Part shown: positions 18,803 to 26,767 of the stretch, piece after piece
Numbering within the stretch: the stretch's first letter is position 1
Layout of the letters: each line of letters starts with the position of its first letter
DNA from: Chitinimonas viridis
GTDB lineage: Bacteria; Pseudomonadota; Gammaproteobacteria; Burkholderiales; Chitinimonadaceae
NCBI RefSeq assembly: GCF_030409555.1
Contig: NZ_JAUFPU010000019.1
Location: 248,001 to 312,000 of the forward strand
Length of the DNA: 64,000 nt
Direction of reading: 5' to 3'
Notes under the pieces: model-generated
The model's database searches: none
The model's input: only the letters and a program-made list of their open reading frames with translations
Told to the model about the DNA's origin: nothing
Made by a program: the position numbers and the translations under genes

Positions 18803-20845
18803 TTAGGCGGGTAGCTCGGCCACCAGGCGGATTGAGGTGGTCAATTCCTCAAGCTGGAAGTGCGGTCGCAAGAAGAGCGTGGCGCGATAGCTGCCTGGCG
18901 AGCCTGGCACCTCGGTCACGCTGATCTTGGCGGCACTGAGCGGATAGGCTGCCTTGACTGCCTGGGCAGCGCTTTCGTCCAGCAACACATACTGGCTGAC
19001 CCAGGTATTGAGGAAGGCCTCGACATTGCCCCGCGTGAGGAAGCTGCCCACCTTCTCCCGCATGATCACCTTGACGTAATGAGCGAAGCGCGAGGCGGCC
19101 AGAATGTAGGGCAACATGGCCGATATCTGCGCATTACTATTGGCGAGGTCCGAGAGATACAGCTTGGGCTGATTGGTGGACTGCCCGCCAAAGAACGCCG
19201 CCTTGGCAGAACCCTTGCAATGGCAGATCGCCATGAAGCCGAGGTCATTCAGTTCTTTTTCGCGCCGGTCGGTAATCGCCACCTGGGTGGGGCAGATCAT
19301 TTCCACATCGCCGTCATCGCTGGGGTAGGTGTAGACCGGCAAGCCTTCAACCAGGCCGCCACCTTCCACCCCGCGTATTGCCGCAGTCCAGCCATAGATG
19401 GCAAAAGCGTTGGTAATGCGCTCGGCCAGCACAAAGGCCGGGTTGCCCCACAGGAACTTTGCCGAATCGGGCATCTTGACGGCTGCAGCGGGGTCGCGGC
19501 TGACGTCTTCCTGGTAGTTGACGCCCTCGCAGGGCAGGGTGTCCGGCCCATAAGGCAGGCGTATCAGCACGCGTGGCAGTGTCAGAGTGACATAGCGGGA
19601 GTCTTCGCTTTGCCGGAAGGCGCGCCAGTTAATGAGTTCGACGCTCTCAAATATCTTTTGCAGATCGCGAGGCTTGGCCAGGTTTTCAAAGCTTTCGAGA
19701 TCGAACAGCTTGGCGTAGGCTGCCGCGATAAAGGGTGCATGGCCAGCAGCGGCGACCTCAGCGAGCTTGGACAGCAAAGTCATGTCATTGGGGTGGCGGC
19801 CAAACTCGTAGTCACCCACCAGCATGCTGTAGGGCGCGCCGCCGTAGGTGCCGTATTCGGCTTCATAGATTTTCTTGAACAGGCCGCTCTGATCAAACTC
19901 CACTGCCTTGGTCAGGTCATCCAGCAGGTCCTTCTTCGACGCATTCAGCACGCGCAGTTTGAGCATGGCGCCGGTTTCAGTGCGCGACACAAGATAGAAC
20001 AAGCCGCGCCAGGTGGCTTCCAGCCGCTGGAAATTCTCGGCATGCATGATGGCATCGAGCTGCAGGCCCAGCGCGTGATCCACTTCCGCCACGCGGTCGT
20101 CTATCAGTGCTGCAGAACCCGTCAAAGGGGCGGCGCCTTTTTTCGCGGCGCGGGCTGTGGCGTCGGCCAGCAAGGTATCCAGCCTGGCGACAACATCCAC
20201 AGCGAACTGGCCCATCAACTCCAGCAGGGTCGCGGTGGCGTCTGCATCCAGCGCTAGTCCACTGGAGCCAACCAGATCTGCCAGCTTGCCCGTAGGGGTG
20301 ACTTTCGCCCAATCGTCCGGCTTGGCAGTGGCACTGAACAGGCCAACCAGTTCGGCACGGGCCGCTTTGCCGTCGTCGCTATCTGCAACGACCAGATCGA
20401 GATAGCGCGCCAGCCTGTCGGTGATTTCGGCTTTGGACTGCAGAAAGCGTATGCGGGCGCGCCCTTCATACAGCGTGCGCATGTCATCGACCTGGTGTAT
20501 CACCTTCACCGGCGTGAAGTCTTCCATATTGTTGAAAGACAGCGTGCCAGACAGCTTGGCGTCGGCAGGGGCGCCAGGCAGCAGATTGGGTATCTTGCCT
20601 ATGGCCAGCTTGGGGGCAATGCTCTCCATGACCTTGTTGAAATTATCGCGATCAATCTCTGTGAGCTTGCGATCCTTGAGCGGGGGTAAGGGCTCGGCAA
20701 GAAAGTCGCCATTGAGCTCTGACAGGATGCCAACGATGAACGGCAGTTCCTTTTTCTCCAAGGCACCACCGGTCTCTACATCGTATGTGATGCGCACCCG
20801 CGGCGGGCGGACCCGCAATAGTTTGTCTTGAACACTTCCCAACAT
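18803..20845 (-). CDS. tssBC: Fused T6SS sheath protein TssB-TssC
   Basis: 680 aa in one uninterrupted frame. Residues 1-165 are a complete TssB/VipA: LLRVRPPRVRITYDVETGGA, KKELPFIVGIL, IDRDNFNKVMESIAPKL, MEDFTPVKVIHQVD. After a short link, residues about 185-680 are a complete TssC/VipB: DAIMHAENFQRLEATWRGLF, YEFGRHPND, FLNTWVSQYVLLDE. In most systems these are two genes whose products form the contractile sheath around Hcp. The start at 20845 is chosen because the TssB fold begins there and AGGGAG lies upstream; a 96-residue extension to 21133 has no homology pattern. First gene of the operon. Confidence 0.92.
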   Translation of the reverse strand: MLGSVQDKLLRVRPPRVRITYDVETGGALEKKELPFIVGILSELNGDFLAEPLPPLKDRKLTEIDRDNFNKVMESIAPKLAIGKIPNLLPGAPADAKLSGTLSFNNMEDFTPVKVIHQVDDMRTLYEGRARIRFLQSKAEITDRLARYLDLVVADSDDGKAARAELVGLFSATAKPDDWAKVTPTGKLADLVGSSGLALDADATATLLELMGQFAVDVVARLDTLLADATARAAKKGAAPLTGSAALIDDRVAEVDHALGLQLDAIMHAENFQRLEATWRGLFYLVSRTETGAMLKLRVLNASKKDLLDDLTKAVEFDQSGLFKKIYEAEYGTYGGAPYSMLVGDYEFGRHPNDMTLLSKLAEVAAAGHAPFIAAAYAKLFDLESFENLAKPRDLQKIFESVELINWRAFRQSEDSRYVTLTLPRVLIRLPYGPDTLPCEGVNYQEDVSRDPAAAVKMPDSAKFLWGNPAFVLAERITNAFAIYGWTAAIRGVEGGGLVEGLPVYTYPSDDGDVEMICPTQVAITDRREKELNDLGFMAICHCKGSAKAAFFGGQSTNQPKLYLSDLANSNAQISAMLPYILAASRFAHYVKVIMREKVGSFLTRGNVEAFLNTWVSQYVLLDESAAQAVKAAYPLSAAKISVTEVPGSPGSYRATLFLRPHFQLEELTTSIRLVAELPA

Positions 20846-21029
20846 GGTTTGTCTGCTCCCTTTCTGAAGATCCGAACCGATCCGACGCAAGCGGCCATGG
20901 GGCAGATGGCAGTTCCATGCCATCGTTGCTGCGCCAATACCTAACGCGGTCCGCTTGATGTAGCCAAGGGTGCGAACCTCGCCGTGTAAGCGCCAGGGCA
21001 AGCCTTTGCGCTTGTGGGAGGCCTCTATA

Positions 21030-21045
21030 TACAAGTCCCATGCCA
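21030..21045 (-). promoter_or_regulatory. Candidate sigma-54 (-24/-12) promoter of the T6SS operon
   Basis: Read on the minus strand the sequence is TGGCAT-GGGAC-TTGTA. The -24 GG and the 10-base spacing to the -12 dinucleotide match the sigma-54 consensus TGGCAC-N5-TTGCA, but the -12 GC is GT here. It lies about 185 bases upstream of the fused tssBC start. A weaker sigma-70-like TATATA overlaps the same place. Sigma-54 control of T6SS operons is known in other bacteria, and an activator gene lies nearby. Confidence 0.4.
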
Positions 21046-21047
21046 GC

Positions 21048-21064
21048 AATACGAATTTCGTATT
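21048..21064. promoter_or_regulatory. Perfect palindrome next to the T6SS promoter
   Basis: AATACGAA-T-TTCGTATT, two perfect 8-base arms around a single central base. It lies 2 bases upstream of the candidate -24 element on the minus strand. The geometry fits a dimeric regulator. The spacing is closer than a normal sigma-54 enhancer, so a separate repressor or activator is possible. Confidence 0.5.
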
Positions 21065-21343
21065 TGCTTGATTTGAAAGAGTATTTTTTTGATCTTCGCA
21101 TGGTCTGGGTAAAGAATCACCCGCGGCATCCAAGGGCTGGGAGCAGCGAATGCAGATGGAGCTTGATCTGGGCGCATGGGTTGCATATGACCCGCCATGG
21201 GATCAAAACAACCCGCATTGCAAGAATCGGAGCGCAACTACCCTGCGGCGGTAAAACGGCTGGCCGCGTGGTAACCGAGGGGGAGGGGGGTCGCCAGAAT
21301 GGTTGGCGTGAATGATGGGGCTGAAGCCATCGATGCAGGCGGG

Positions 21344-21373
21344 GCAAGGGCCGCCGATGGCGGCAGCCCTTGC
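21344..21373 (-). terminator. Strong hairpin after the SIMPL-domain gene
   Basis: The arms GCAAGGG and CCCTTGC enclose an inner stem CCGCC-GAT-GGCGG. It begins 17 bases past the stop of the SIMPL-domain gene. No T-run follows on either strand, so it may act as a Rho-assisted terminator or as an mRNA 3' stabiliser. Confidence 0.45.
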
Positions 21374-21390
21374 AAAATCGGTGCGGCTGG

Positions 21391-22143
21391 CTACTGCTTG
21401 ATGCCGTATTGCACGGTCACCACCACACGCGCTAGCTTGTCTATGGTCGATTTATCGTAAGCACCGCCATAGTCATCGTCGCTGCCACCGCCCTGTGCCG
21501 GCAGGATGTAAAAGGAGCCCTGGGTGGCAGATTTCATGGCGCCTACCGTCGCATCCCCCGTTTTGGCAAACTCGGTGGCCCGGTCGCGGGCATTGCGGGT
21601 GGCGCTGGCGATCAGCGACATCTTCACTTCTTCCAGCTTGCTTACCAGGAACTCCGGATCGCTAACCGAAACCGGCAGGCCACTTTCCTGCAGCATTACA
21701 ATCTGGCCAGCGGCTTTCTCCACTGATTTCACGTCGTTGCTGCTCAAGAGCACCGTTTGCTCGGTGACATAGCCTTCCACCTCGGCAGTTTGCTGCTCTT
21801 TTTCATTTCGCTTATAGACGACTTGATAAGTTTGCCGGCCACTGCTCAACTGGGCGTCCTTGAAGCCCTGTTCCTTGAAGAAGGCCAGCAACTTGGGCTG
21901 ATTGGCGCGCAAGTCGGCAAAAGCGTCCGGCAGCGTCCTTGCTTGGCCACGCACTACCACGGCCCAGCGGGCATGGTCGGCCTGCACGGTTTTCTCAGCC
22001 AGCCCTTTGACTGTGATTGATTGCTTATCGCCCGCAACGCGATCAAGCGCATAGCTCAATATGCCGGCCGACAATACCAAGCCTACGGCGATGCTGACAC
22101 CAAGTGCGAGGCCGCCACTGGCGGGGCGTTCGGATAGTGACAA
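21391..22143 (-). CDS. SIMPL (DUF541) domain protein, membrane-anchored
   Basis: 250 aa from a TTG start at 22143, preceded by GAGGAG 6 bases upstream; a longer in-frame ATG at 22224 has no ribosome site. A single N-terminal membrane segment (LALGVSIAVGLVLSAGILSYAL) acts as an anchor. The rest is the SIMPL/DUF541 pattern: SITVKGLAEKTVQADHARWA, FKDAQLSSGRQTYQVVY and an NARDRATEFAKT helix. The family is periplasmic and poorly understood, with some members linked to oxidative-stress tolerance. It stands alone on the minus strand. Confidence 0.85.
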   Translation of the reverse strand: MSLSERPASGGLALGVSIAVGLVLSAGILSYALDRVAGDKQSITVKGLAEKTVQADHARWAVVVRGQARTLPDAFADLRANQPKLLAFFKEQGFKDAQLSSGRQTYQVVYKRNEKEQQTAEVEGYVTEQTVLLSSNDVKSVEKAAGQIVMLQESGLPVSVSDPEFLVSKLEEVKMSLIASATRNARDRATEFAKTGDATVGAMKSATQGSFYILPAQGGGSDDDYGGAYDKSTIDKLARVVVTVQYGIKQ

Positions 22144-22343
22144 GGGATGCTCCTCAAGCAAGATAATAGGTATGGGTGACACCACGCTGCTGCGTGCTTG
22201 CCATGGACGCCCAATTGGGCGCACTCAGTCACTGTCGGGCAGGCGTGGTCACTGTAACGAATTATGCCGTCGGAATGATCGATTGAGCATTGGGCAATAT
22301 TTGACTTGCCAAGGTGCAATGCTGGGGAGTGTGGGGGCAGGCT

Positions 22344-22580
22344 CTAAAGCCGCTTCGGCAGGCGCCAGATCAGGCGGCCGGCGATCTGGGTGCTTTCGAG
22401 CTGGCCCGATGCCTCAAGCATGTGCAAGGCCTTTTCGGTCAGCAGGGGGGGCGCCTCTTGATCGCCCCACTCCACCCACCAGCGGTGTATGCCTTCCAGG
22501 GTGTCCGCACTTTGTGGCCGTATGCCCAAGTAGCGCATGATCGAAGCCGCAATGGCCTCGATGCGTTCGTTATCGGTCAT
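22344..22580 (-). CDS. Small winged-helix-like protein beside the sigma-54 activator
   Basis: 78 aa, starting MTDNERIEAIAASIMRYLGI. The middle motif SADTLEGIHRWWV followed by a helix and a short hairpin (LTEKALHMLEASGQL, then GRLIWRL) looks like a compact winged helix. I do not know a named function. It lies 106 bases downstream of the sigma-54 activator on the same strand and is probably co-transcribed with it. A start codon with only a weak ribosome site lowers certainty. Confidence 0.65.
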   Translation of the reverse strand: MTDNERIEAIAASIMRYLGIRPQSADTLEGIHRWWVEWGDQEAPPLLTEKALHMLEASGQLESTQIAGRLIWRLPKRL

Positions 22581-22686
22581 TCCTATTGTTCCGCTCTAGG
22601 CGCGGTGGAGCGTACCAACCGGCTACCGCATGACGTTTGTACCCGGCGCCAATGCACTGGCTGTCCCAAGGCTGATACACCATGTA

Positions 22687-23670
22687 TCAGTTCAGCGCAA
22701 AATCGCCAAAGTCGGCCTCGATTGTATACTTTTTAACCAGCTTGCCGAAGGCGCTTCTGTCTTTGCCGGCCAGCTTGGCGGCATCCGTGATTTTGCCGCC
22801 AGCCTGTGCCAAGAGTTCTGCCACGTAGCGTCGCTCGAACTCTGCAATGGCCCGGGCTTTGGCATCTTTGAAGCTGCGGGCGCAGACATCATCGCGCGTT
22901 GCAAAAGCCATGCGCTGGCGCGATTCTTCGCAGCGCAACTCGTCGCCATCACTCATCAGGAACTCGCGATGTATGACGTTTTCCAGTTCGCGCACATTGC
23001 CAGGCCAACTGTATTGCTCAATAAACGCAATGGCGTCGGGGTGCAGCTTGCGCCCAGGGCTGCGGTACTGATGTCCGAGCCGGGTGATGAAGGTGTGTGC
23101 CAGCTCCAGCGCGTCGCCATGGCGTTCACGCAATGGCGGCAGGGTGACGCAGAGTACGTTCAGTCGGTACAGTAAATCCTGCCGGAAGCGCTGTTGCTGC
23201 ACCAGCATGCCCAGATCGGCATTGCTGGCCACCAATACTCTGACATTGGCTTGGCTGTAGCCCTTGCCGCCGACGCGCCGATACGATTTGTCCTGCAGGA
23301 ACCGTAGTAACGCGCCTTGCGCCTTTGCTGTCAGGGTGTCAATTTCATCGAGAAATAGCGTACCGCCTTCAGCTTCCCCCACCAAGCCCTGGCTGGATTG
23401 CTTGGCGTCGGTAAAGGCGCCGCGCTCGTGGCCGAATAACTCACTTTCAAACAAGGTGTCAGAAAGTGCGCCGCAATTGACTGGAATAAAGGGCTGGTCG
23501 CTGCGTGGCCCCAGATAGTGCAACGCACGGGCCGCCAATTCCTTGCCGGTGCCGCTTTCGCCGCCTATCAGGACTGTCGCATCTACGGGTGCCAAGCGAT
23601 GAATAGTCTTTAGAGCATGCTGAAAAGCCGGCGAGCTGCCGACCAGATTGAGCCTAGACGAAGATTGCAC
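22687..23670 (-). CDS. Sigma-54-dependent activator, AAA+ plus Fis-type HTH, no sensor domain
   Basis: 327 aa from a GTG at 23670, with AGGAGG 5 bases upstream; an ATG 21 codons earlier lacks this site. The AAA+ domain starts almost at once: Walker A GESGTGKE, Walker B GGTLFLDEID, R-finger region RQDLLYRLNVL. The sigma-54 contact loop reads GAFTDA instead of the usual GAFTGA. The C-terminus is a Fis-like helix-turn-helix (ITDAAKLAGKDRSAFGKLVK). The lack of an N-terminal receiver, GAF or PAS domain is as in PspF or HrpR/S, so activity is set by expression or a partner protein. It is a candidate T6SS activator by position only. Confidence 0.9.
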   Translation of the reverse strand: MQSSSRLNLVGSSPAFQHALKTIHRLAPVDATVLIGGESGTGKELAARALHYLGPRSDQPFIPVNCGALSDTLFESELFGHERGAFTDAKQSSQGLVGEAEGGTLFLDEIDTLTAKAQGALLRFLQDKSYRRVGGKGYSQANVRVLVASNADLGMLVQQQRFRQDLLYRLNVLCVTLPPLRERHGDALELAHTFITRLGHQYRSPGRKLHPDAIAFIEQYSWPGNVRELENVIHREFLMSDGDELRCEESRQRMAFATRDDVCARSFKDAKARAIAEFERRYVAELLAQAGGKITDAAKLAGKDRSAFGKLVKKYTIEADFGDFALN

Positions 23671-24074
23671 ACATTCCTCCTGATTCCCTGTTCCCGCTCT
23701 CGCGGGTTGTGTCGATTTGCGCAGGGTCATCAAAACCAGATGGCAGGCTCATGCGCGTAGGACTTTGCAACCGTTAAAGGACAAATAATCGGCGCTGTCA
23801 AACCGGATTTGAAAAAATACGGCTAATCGCGAACAGGCATCTCGCTGAGGTGCTGTCAATTTACGACTCGGCTGCGTAGCAAAGCAACTGCCCTTGATAC
23901 GTTTGCCCTTGTGGTGCCGGGCAGCTAAGGTAAACACGCGCATTCGTGGCATTCACCGGATATCTCTGTTTGGGTGTGGCGCATCAAGCAAGGAAAAGAA
24001 CCCCATCAAGCAGCGCCTGTGTTGAGATGGCGTGCGGGGCGGGGCTAATCGATCGACGTAGGAGGAGCAGGCAT
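23671..24074. other. 404-base divergent intergenic region
   Basis: It lies between the divergently transcribed sigma-54 activator and a 75-aa protein gene. No convincing gene, repeat or sharp promoter was found. Open frames on the minus strand (to 23952) show no ribosome site and no family pattern. Confidence 0.5.
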
Positions 24075-24302
24075 ATGAACAGGAAAAAGGGCGGCTTCCC
24101 GGAAATATCCAATCCCAATCGAGGGACCAAAGCGCCTACCGGCAAGAAAGGCCCCGAGCTGGGGCTGGCCAAGCAGCAGCAGCACCACAACCGACCCGAG
24201 TACGCCCAACAGACCCAGCTACAGTCCGGCTTCATAATGCAAGGCATAGATCGCAAGGAAGCCAAACGCATGGCCAAGGCCAAGATCAAAGAGGGGCAAT
24301 GA
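24075..24302 (+). CDS. Small basic hypothetical protein
   Basis: 75 aa, MNRKKGGFPEISNPNRGTKA onward, rich in Lys, Gln, Asn and Gly, with a C-terminal helix ending RKEAKRMAKAKIKEGQ. AGGAGG lies 10 bases upstream of the ATG, which supports a real gene, and the longer upstream extension is ignored. No membrane segment or signal peptide. The charged, low-hydrophobic make-up suggests a nucleic-acid or ribosome-associated protein, but this is a guess. It is followed by a 13-bp hairpin. Confidence 0.65.
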   Translation: MNRKKGGFPEISNPNRGTKAPTGKKGPELGLAKQQQHHNRPEYAQQTQLQSGFIMQGIDRKEAKRMAKAKIKEGQ

Positions 24303-24362
24303 CGGCCGCGCAACTCGGTGGGGCGTGACCGGCTGCTTGCAGGATAGGCTCTCGCCTGAGTT

Positions 24363-24396
24363 GCAGTGGTTGATCAGTGTTTCGATCAACCACTGC
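24363..24396. terminator. Bidirectional hairpin between convergent genes
   Basis: The arms GCAGTGGTTGATC and GATCAACCACTGC form a perfect 13-bp stem around an 8-base loop. It lies between the ends of the 75-aa gene (plus) and the phosphatase gene (minus), the usual place for a shared terminator. No clear T-run follows on either side. Confidence 0.6.
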
Positions 24397-24404
24397 AGCG
24401 GCCC

Positions 24405-26072
24405 TTACTTGGCCTCGAACTTCAGCGTATACGCCTTGCCATCCGTCTTGTGGGTCTGCTTGATGCCCATGGCCTTCAGTACAGTCGGCAAGATGTCCGC
24501 CGAGCGGAAGCCGGTTGCCGGCTTTTCACGCTTGATGTGCGCGGACCAGGCAAACATGGGGATGCGTTGCTCTTCTTCACCTATCCCGCCGTGATCGCCG
24601 CTCACCGAGTAGGTCGTGCCACCGCCGAGTATGCCAACCACGTCCGCACTACCTTCCGCCGCCATTGTGTCCATCAATTCCTGACCATGGCGTTGCCACC
24701 ATTGATGCTCACGCTTGGTCATGCGGCTGGCTGTCTTGGTGGCGGTGTCCAGCTTGTAGCGGCCGCCGTCTCGCCAGTAAGTGGCCACCACGCCTGGCAG
24801 GCCACGCATGATCTTGGCCATCTCCTGCTTTTTGGCGGGGCTGGTATCCTTCAGCCAGGTGTTGACAGTGGTCGATTGGTAGCTGAATGCCACATTGCCG
24901 GTATCGATCAGGGGCTTGATGGCTGGAATCGGCCTGTCGAAGCCGCTACCGTTGACCACATCACCGAAGTACCAGTTGTTGTCGCTCACGCCTGCAGCCT
25001 TGGAGCCGTGGAAGTTACCCCAGCCGGCCACGGCGCCGTGATCAGCGGTCACCACGATCAGGGTTTCGTCGAGTTGCCCCAGTGCCTTGAGCTTATCCAG
25101 CAGGCGGCCCATCTGCTCATCGGCGAACTTGGCGACAACGGGCAGTTGAGTCTGCGCGGCAGGGCCGTCCAGAATGGCTGCTGGCTTGCCCGGCCCCCAC
25201 ATATGGCCTGATTTGTCTATCCCGCCAAAAGTCACCAGCATGCCGCTCCAGTTCTCTTTTTCGGCCATGGCGATGGCTACGTCGGCCACCCAGGCGTCGC
25301 CGCCCAAGTGGGCGGGGTCGTTGCCAGGCACGAAGCGATTGCCATCCAGCGGGTAAAGCCAGCTGGGTGCTGCTGCCTTGGTGCCGTAATCGTTATTCTT
25401 GTCCGAGTTCACGTAGAAGCGGCCACAGCGCGGCTCGCTCAGGTAGGTCGGAACATTGACCCCTGCCGGGCCACGCCACTGTCCGCCAAGATTGTCGCAG
25501 CCTGTCTCCTTGCTGAGATCCTTCATGCGGTCGGAAAAGCGCACCGCGATATCAGCCGAGGGTGCGGCGATGGCTTCGACCGCGTAGTCCTTTTCTCCCA
25601 CCACCACGAACTTGCTGCCGGGTTGGGCGGCGTGCAGATAGTCTGCCAGCTTGGGGTAGCCGGCGTGCTTCACCAGAATATTGAACTGCTCGCGGGTAAA
25701 CGAGCCAGTCGTCCACATGGCATTCTTACCCTTGCCCAGCAGGTTCTCGCTGTCGCGGAATACCTCATCAGCCCAGCCCATGTTCTTGGGGAACTGGCCG
25801 CTGACCATCACGTTATGACTGACAACCGTCTCGGAAGCGGCATGGCCAAGGTAGCCCTGGGCAAAGTGCACACCACCATCGCGCAGCTGCCGCAGGTTGT
25901 CCATGTTGAACTGATCAACGTATTCCGGCTTCATCTGATCGAACACCGCAATCAGCACTCGCTTGGGCTTCCAGTCTGGCTTGGCTGCGGCAACATCCGT
26001 CGCAGCGGTGGCGGTCAGGCTGCTGAAGCCAACGGCACAGGCAGCCAGGCTGCCAAATAGGGGGCGTAACAT
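24405..26072 (-). CDS. Exported alkaline-phosphatase-superfamily enzyme (phosphodiesterase/pyrophosphatase type)
   Basis: 555 aa from MLRPLFGSLAACAVGFSS, an N-terminal signal peptide with a likely cut after TATAA; the start at 26072 has AGAGGA upstream. Metal-site motifs of the superfamily are seen: FDQMKPEYVDQF (first Asp), AASETVVSHN (nucleophile region), GGIDKSGHMWG (Asp and His), TADHG and GDHGG. It most resembles type I phosphodiesterase/nucleotide pyrophosphatases. The substrate is unknown. Expected in the periplasm or outside the cell. Transcribed alone. Confidence 0.87.
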   Translation of the reverse strand: MLRPLFGSLAACAVGFSSLTATAATDVAAAKPDWKPKRVLIAVFDQMKPEYVDQFNMDNLRQLRDGGVHFAQGYLGHAASETVVSHNVMVSGQFPKNMGWADEVFRDSENLLGKGKNAMWTTGSFTREQFNILVKHAGYPKLADYLHAAQPGSKFVVVGEKDYAVEAIAAPSADIAVRFSDRMKDLSKETGCDNLGGQWRGPAGVNVPTYLSEPRCGRFYVNSDKNNDYGTKAAAPSWLYPLDGNRFVPGNDPAHLGGDAWVADVAIAMAEKENWSGMLVTFGGIDKSGHMWGPGKPAAILDGPAAQTQLPVVAKFADEQMGRLLDKLKALGQLDETLIVVTADHGAVAGWGNFHGSKAAGVSDNNWYFGDVVNGSGFDRPIPAIKPLIDTGNVAFSYQSTTVNTWLKDTSPAKKQEMAKIMRGLPGVVATYWRDGGRYKLDTATKTASRMTKREHQWWQRHGQELMDTMAAEGSADVVGILGGGTTYSVSGDHGGIGEEEQRIPMFAWSAHIKREKPATGFRSADILPTVLKAMGIKQTHKTDGKAYTLKFEAK

Positions 26073-26280
26073 GGATATTCCTCTCTGATGATTATGGTGA
26101 GCGTGTTGCCAGCCGGTGTTCCGGCGCTGCTGCATGCCCAGGCAAGCAGTAACAAGTATCGACCAAGAGTTGCCTCGCGGCACTGCAGCGCAAACCATGA
26201 GGGGCGCCTGAGGCGCGGCTCCTCCGGCCCTGAATCTTAACCGCCTTGTCTAGGTATTAAGGCGTTCTGGCTGAATAAAT

Positions 26281-26323
26281 TTGCTGTGACTGTCACGTAA
26301 TGTCGATAAACTGTGACAGTCAC
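26281..26323 (+). promoter_or_regulatory. Promoter with two GTGAC-N-GTCAC operators
   Basis: Two perfect 11-base palindromes, GTGACTGTCAC at 26286-26296 and GTGACAGTCAC at 26313-26323, lie with centres 27 bases apart. They flank a weak promoter, TTGCTG (26281-26286) with an 18-base spacer to GATAAA (26305-26310). The second site ends 13 bases before the ATG of the next gene. This is the layout of an autorepressed promoter. A third copy (GTGACCGTCAC) lies inside the gene at 26544-26554. Confidence 0.65.
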
Positions 26324-26336
26324 GAATGGGGAGTGT

Positions 26337-26663
26337 ATGGCCAAGCAAGCCGAAGACAGGATGACCATGGAGCTGCCGCTTGACGGCAAAGCCAAGGCAA
26401 AGGTAGGTCGCAAACCCATAGGTAGCAAGGCCATGACGGCTGCCGAGCGCAAGCGGCGGTCTCGCCAGAACTCCGCCACCCGGTCGGTCGACTTTGATAA
26501 ATGGCTACTGGCCTACCTGAGGCCGTTGGCAGAGGCCAGAAATGTGACCGTCACTCAATTGGTGTATTTGATGGCCAGCGGACTGAAATCCGGCCGCTTC
26601 GGCATCGAGCCATCAGAGGCGGAGATCAAGAATGTCCGGGAGATGTTCAAATCCGGCCTGTGA
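26337..26663 (+). CDS. Putative small DNA-binding regulator
   Basis: 108 aa from MAKQAEDRMTMELPLDGKAK; GGGGAG lies just upstream. A basic segment (KAKVGRKPIGSKAM, AAERKRRSRQNSATRS) precedes helices DFDKWLLAYLRPLAEARNV and VTQLVYLMASGLKSGRFG. This make-up resembles small basic regulators, but I cannot assign a family. Its promoter carries two copies of a palindrome found again inside the gene, which suggests it binds its own operator. That link is inference. Confidence 0.6.
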   Translation: MAKQAEDRMTMELPLDGKAKAKVGRKPIGSKAMTAAERKRRSRQNSATRSVDFDKWLLAYLRPLAEARNVTVTQLVYLMASGLKSGRFGIEPSEAEIKNVREMFKSGL

Positions 26664-26767
26664 GGTATAGCGCTTACACGCTTAGGCCGGATAGGTCACC
26701 CATGGCAGGGCGCCAGCGTTAAGCCACAAGGGCGCTTTCACAAGTGGACAATCAGAGGGGGCGCCCC

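Larger units (their letters stand above)
20846..21390. other. 545-base intergenic region upstream of the T6SS operon
   Basis: No convincing gene is seen here. It holds the likely T6SS promoter region (listed separately), a perfect 17-base palindrome at 21048-21064, AT-rich sequence at about 21045-21095, and a strong hairpin at 21344-21373 next to the stop of the SIMPL-domain gene. The open frame running from the sheath gene back to 21133 lacks a ribosome site and reads like leader sequence. Confidence 0.6.

Noticed and set aside
18860-20257. 465-aa plus-strand open frame
   Set aside because: Antisense to the fused tssBC gene, whose protein families are beyond doubt.
20846-21133. 96-residue N-terminal extension of the fused sheath protein
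   Set aside because: TssB homology starts exactly at 20845 with a ribosome site before it; the extension has no family pattern and overlaps the promoter.
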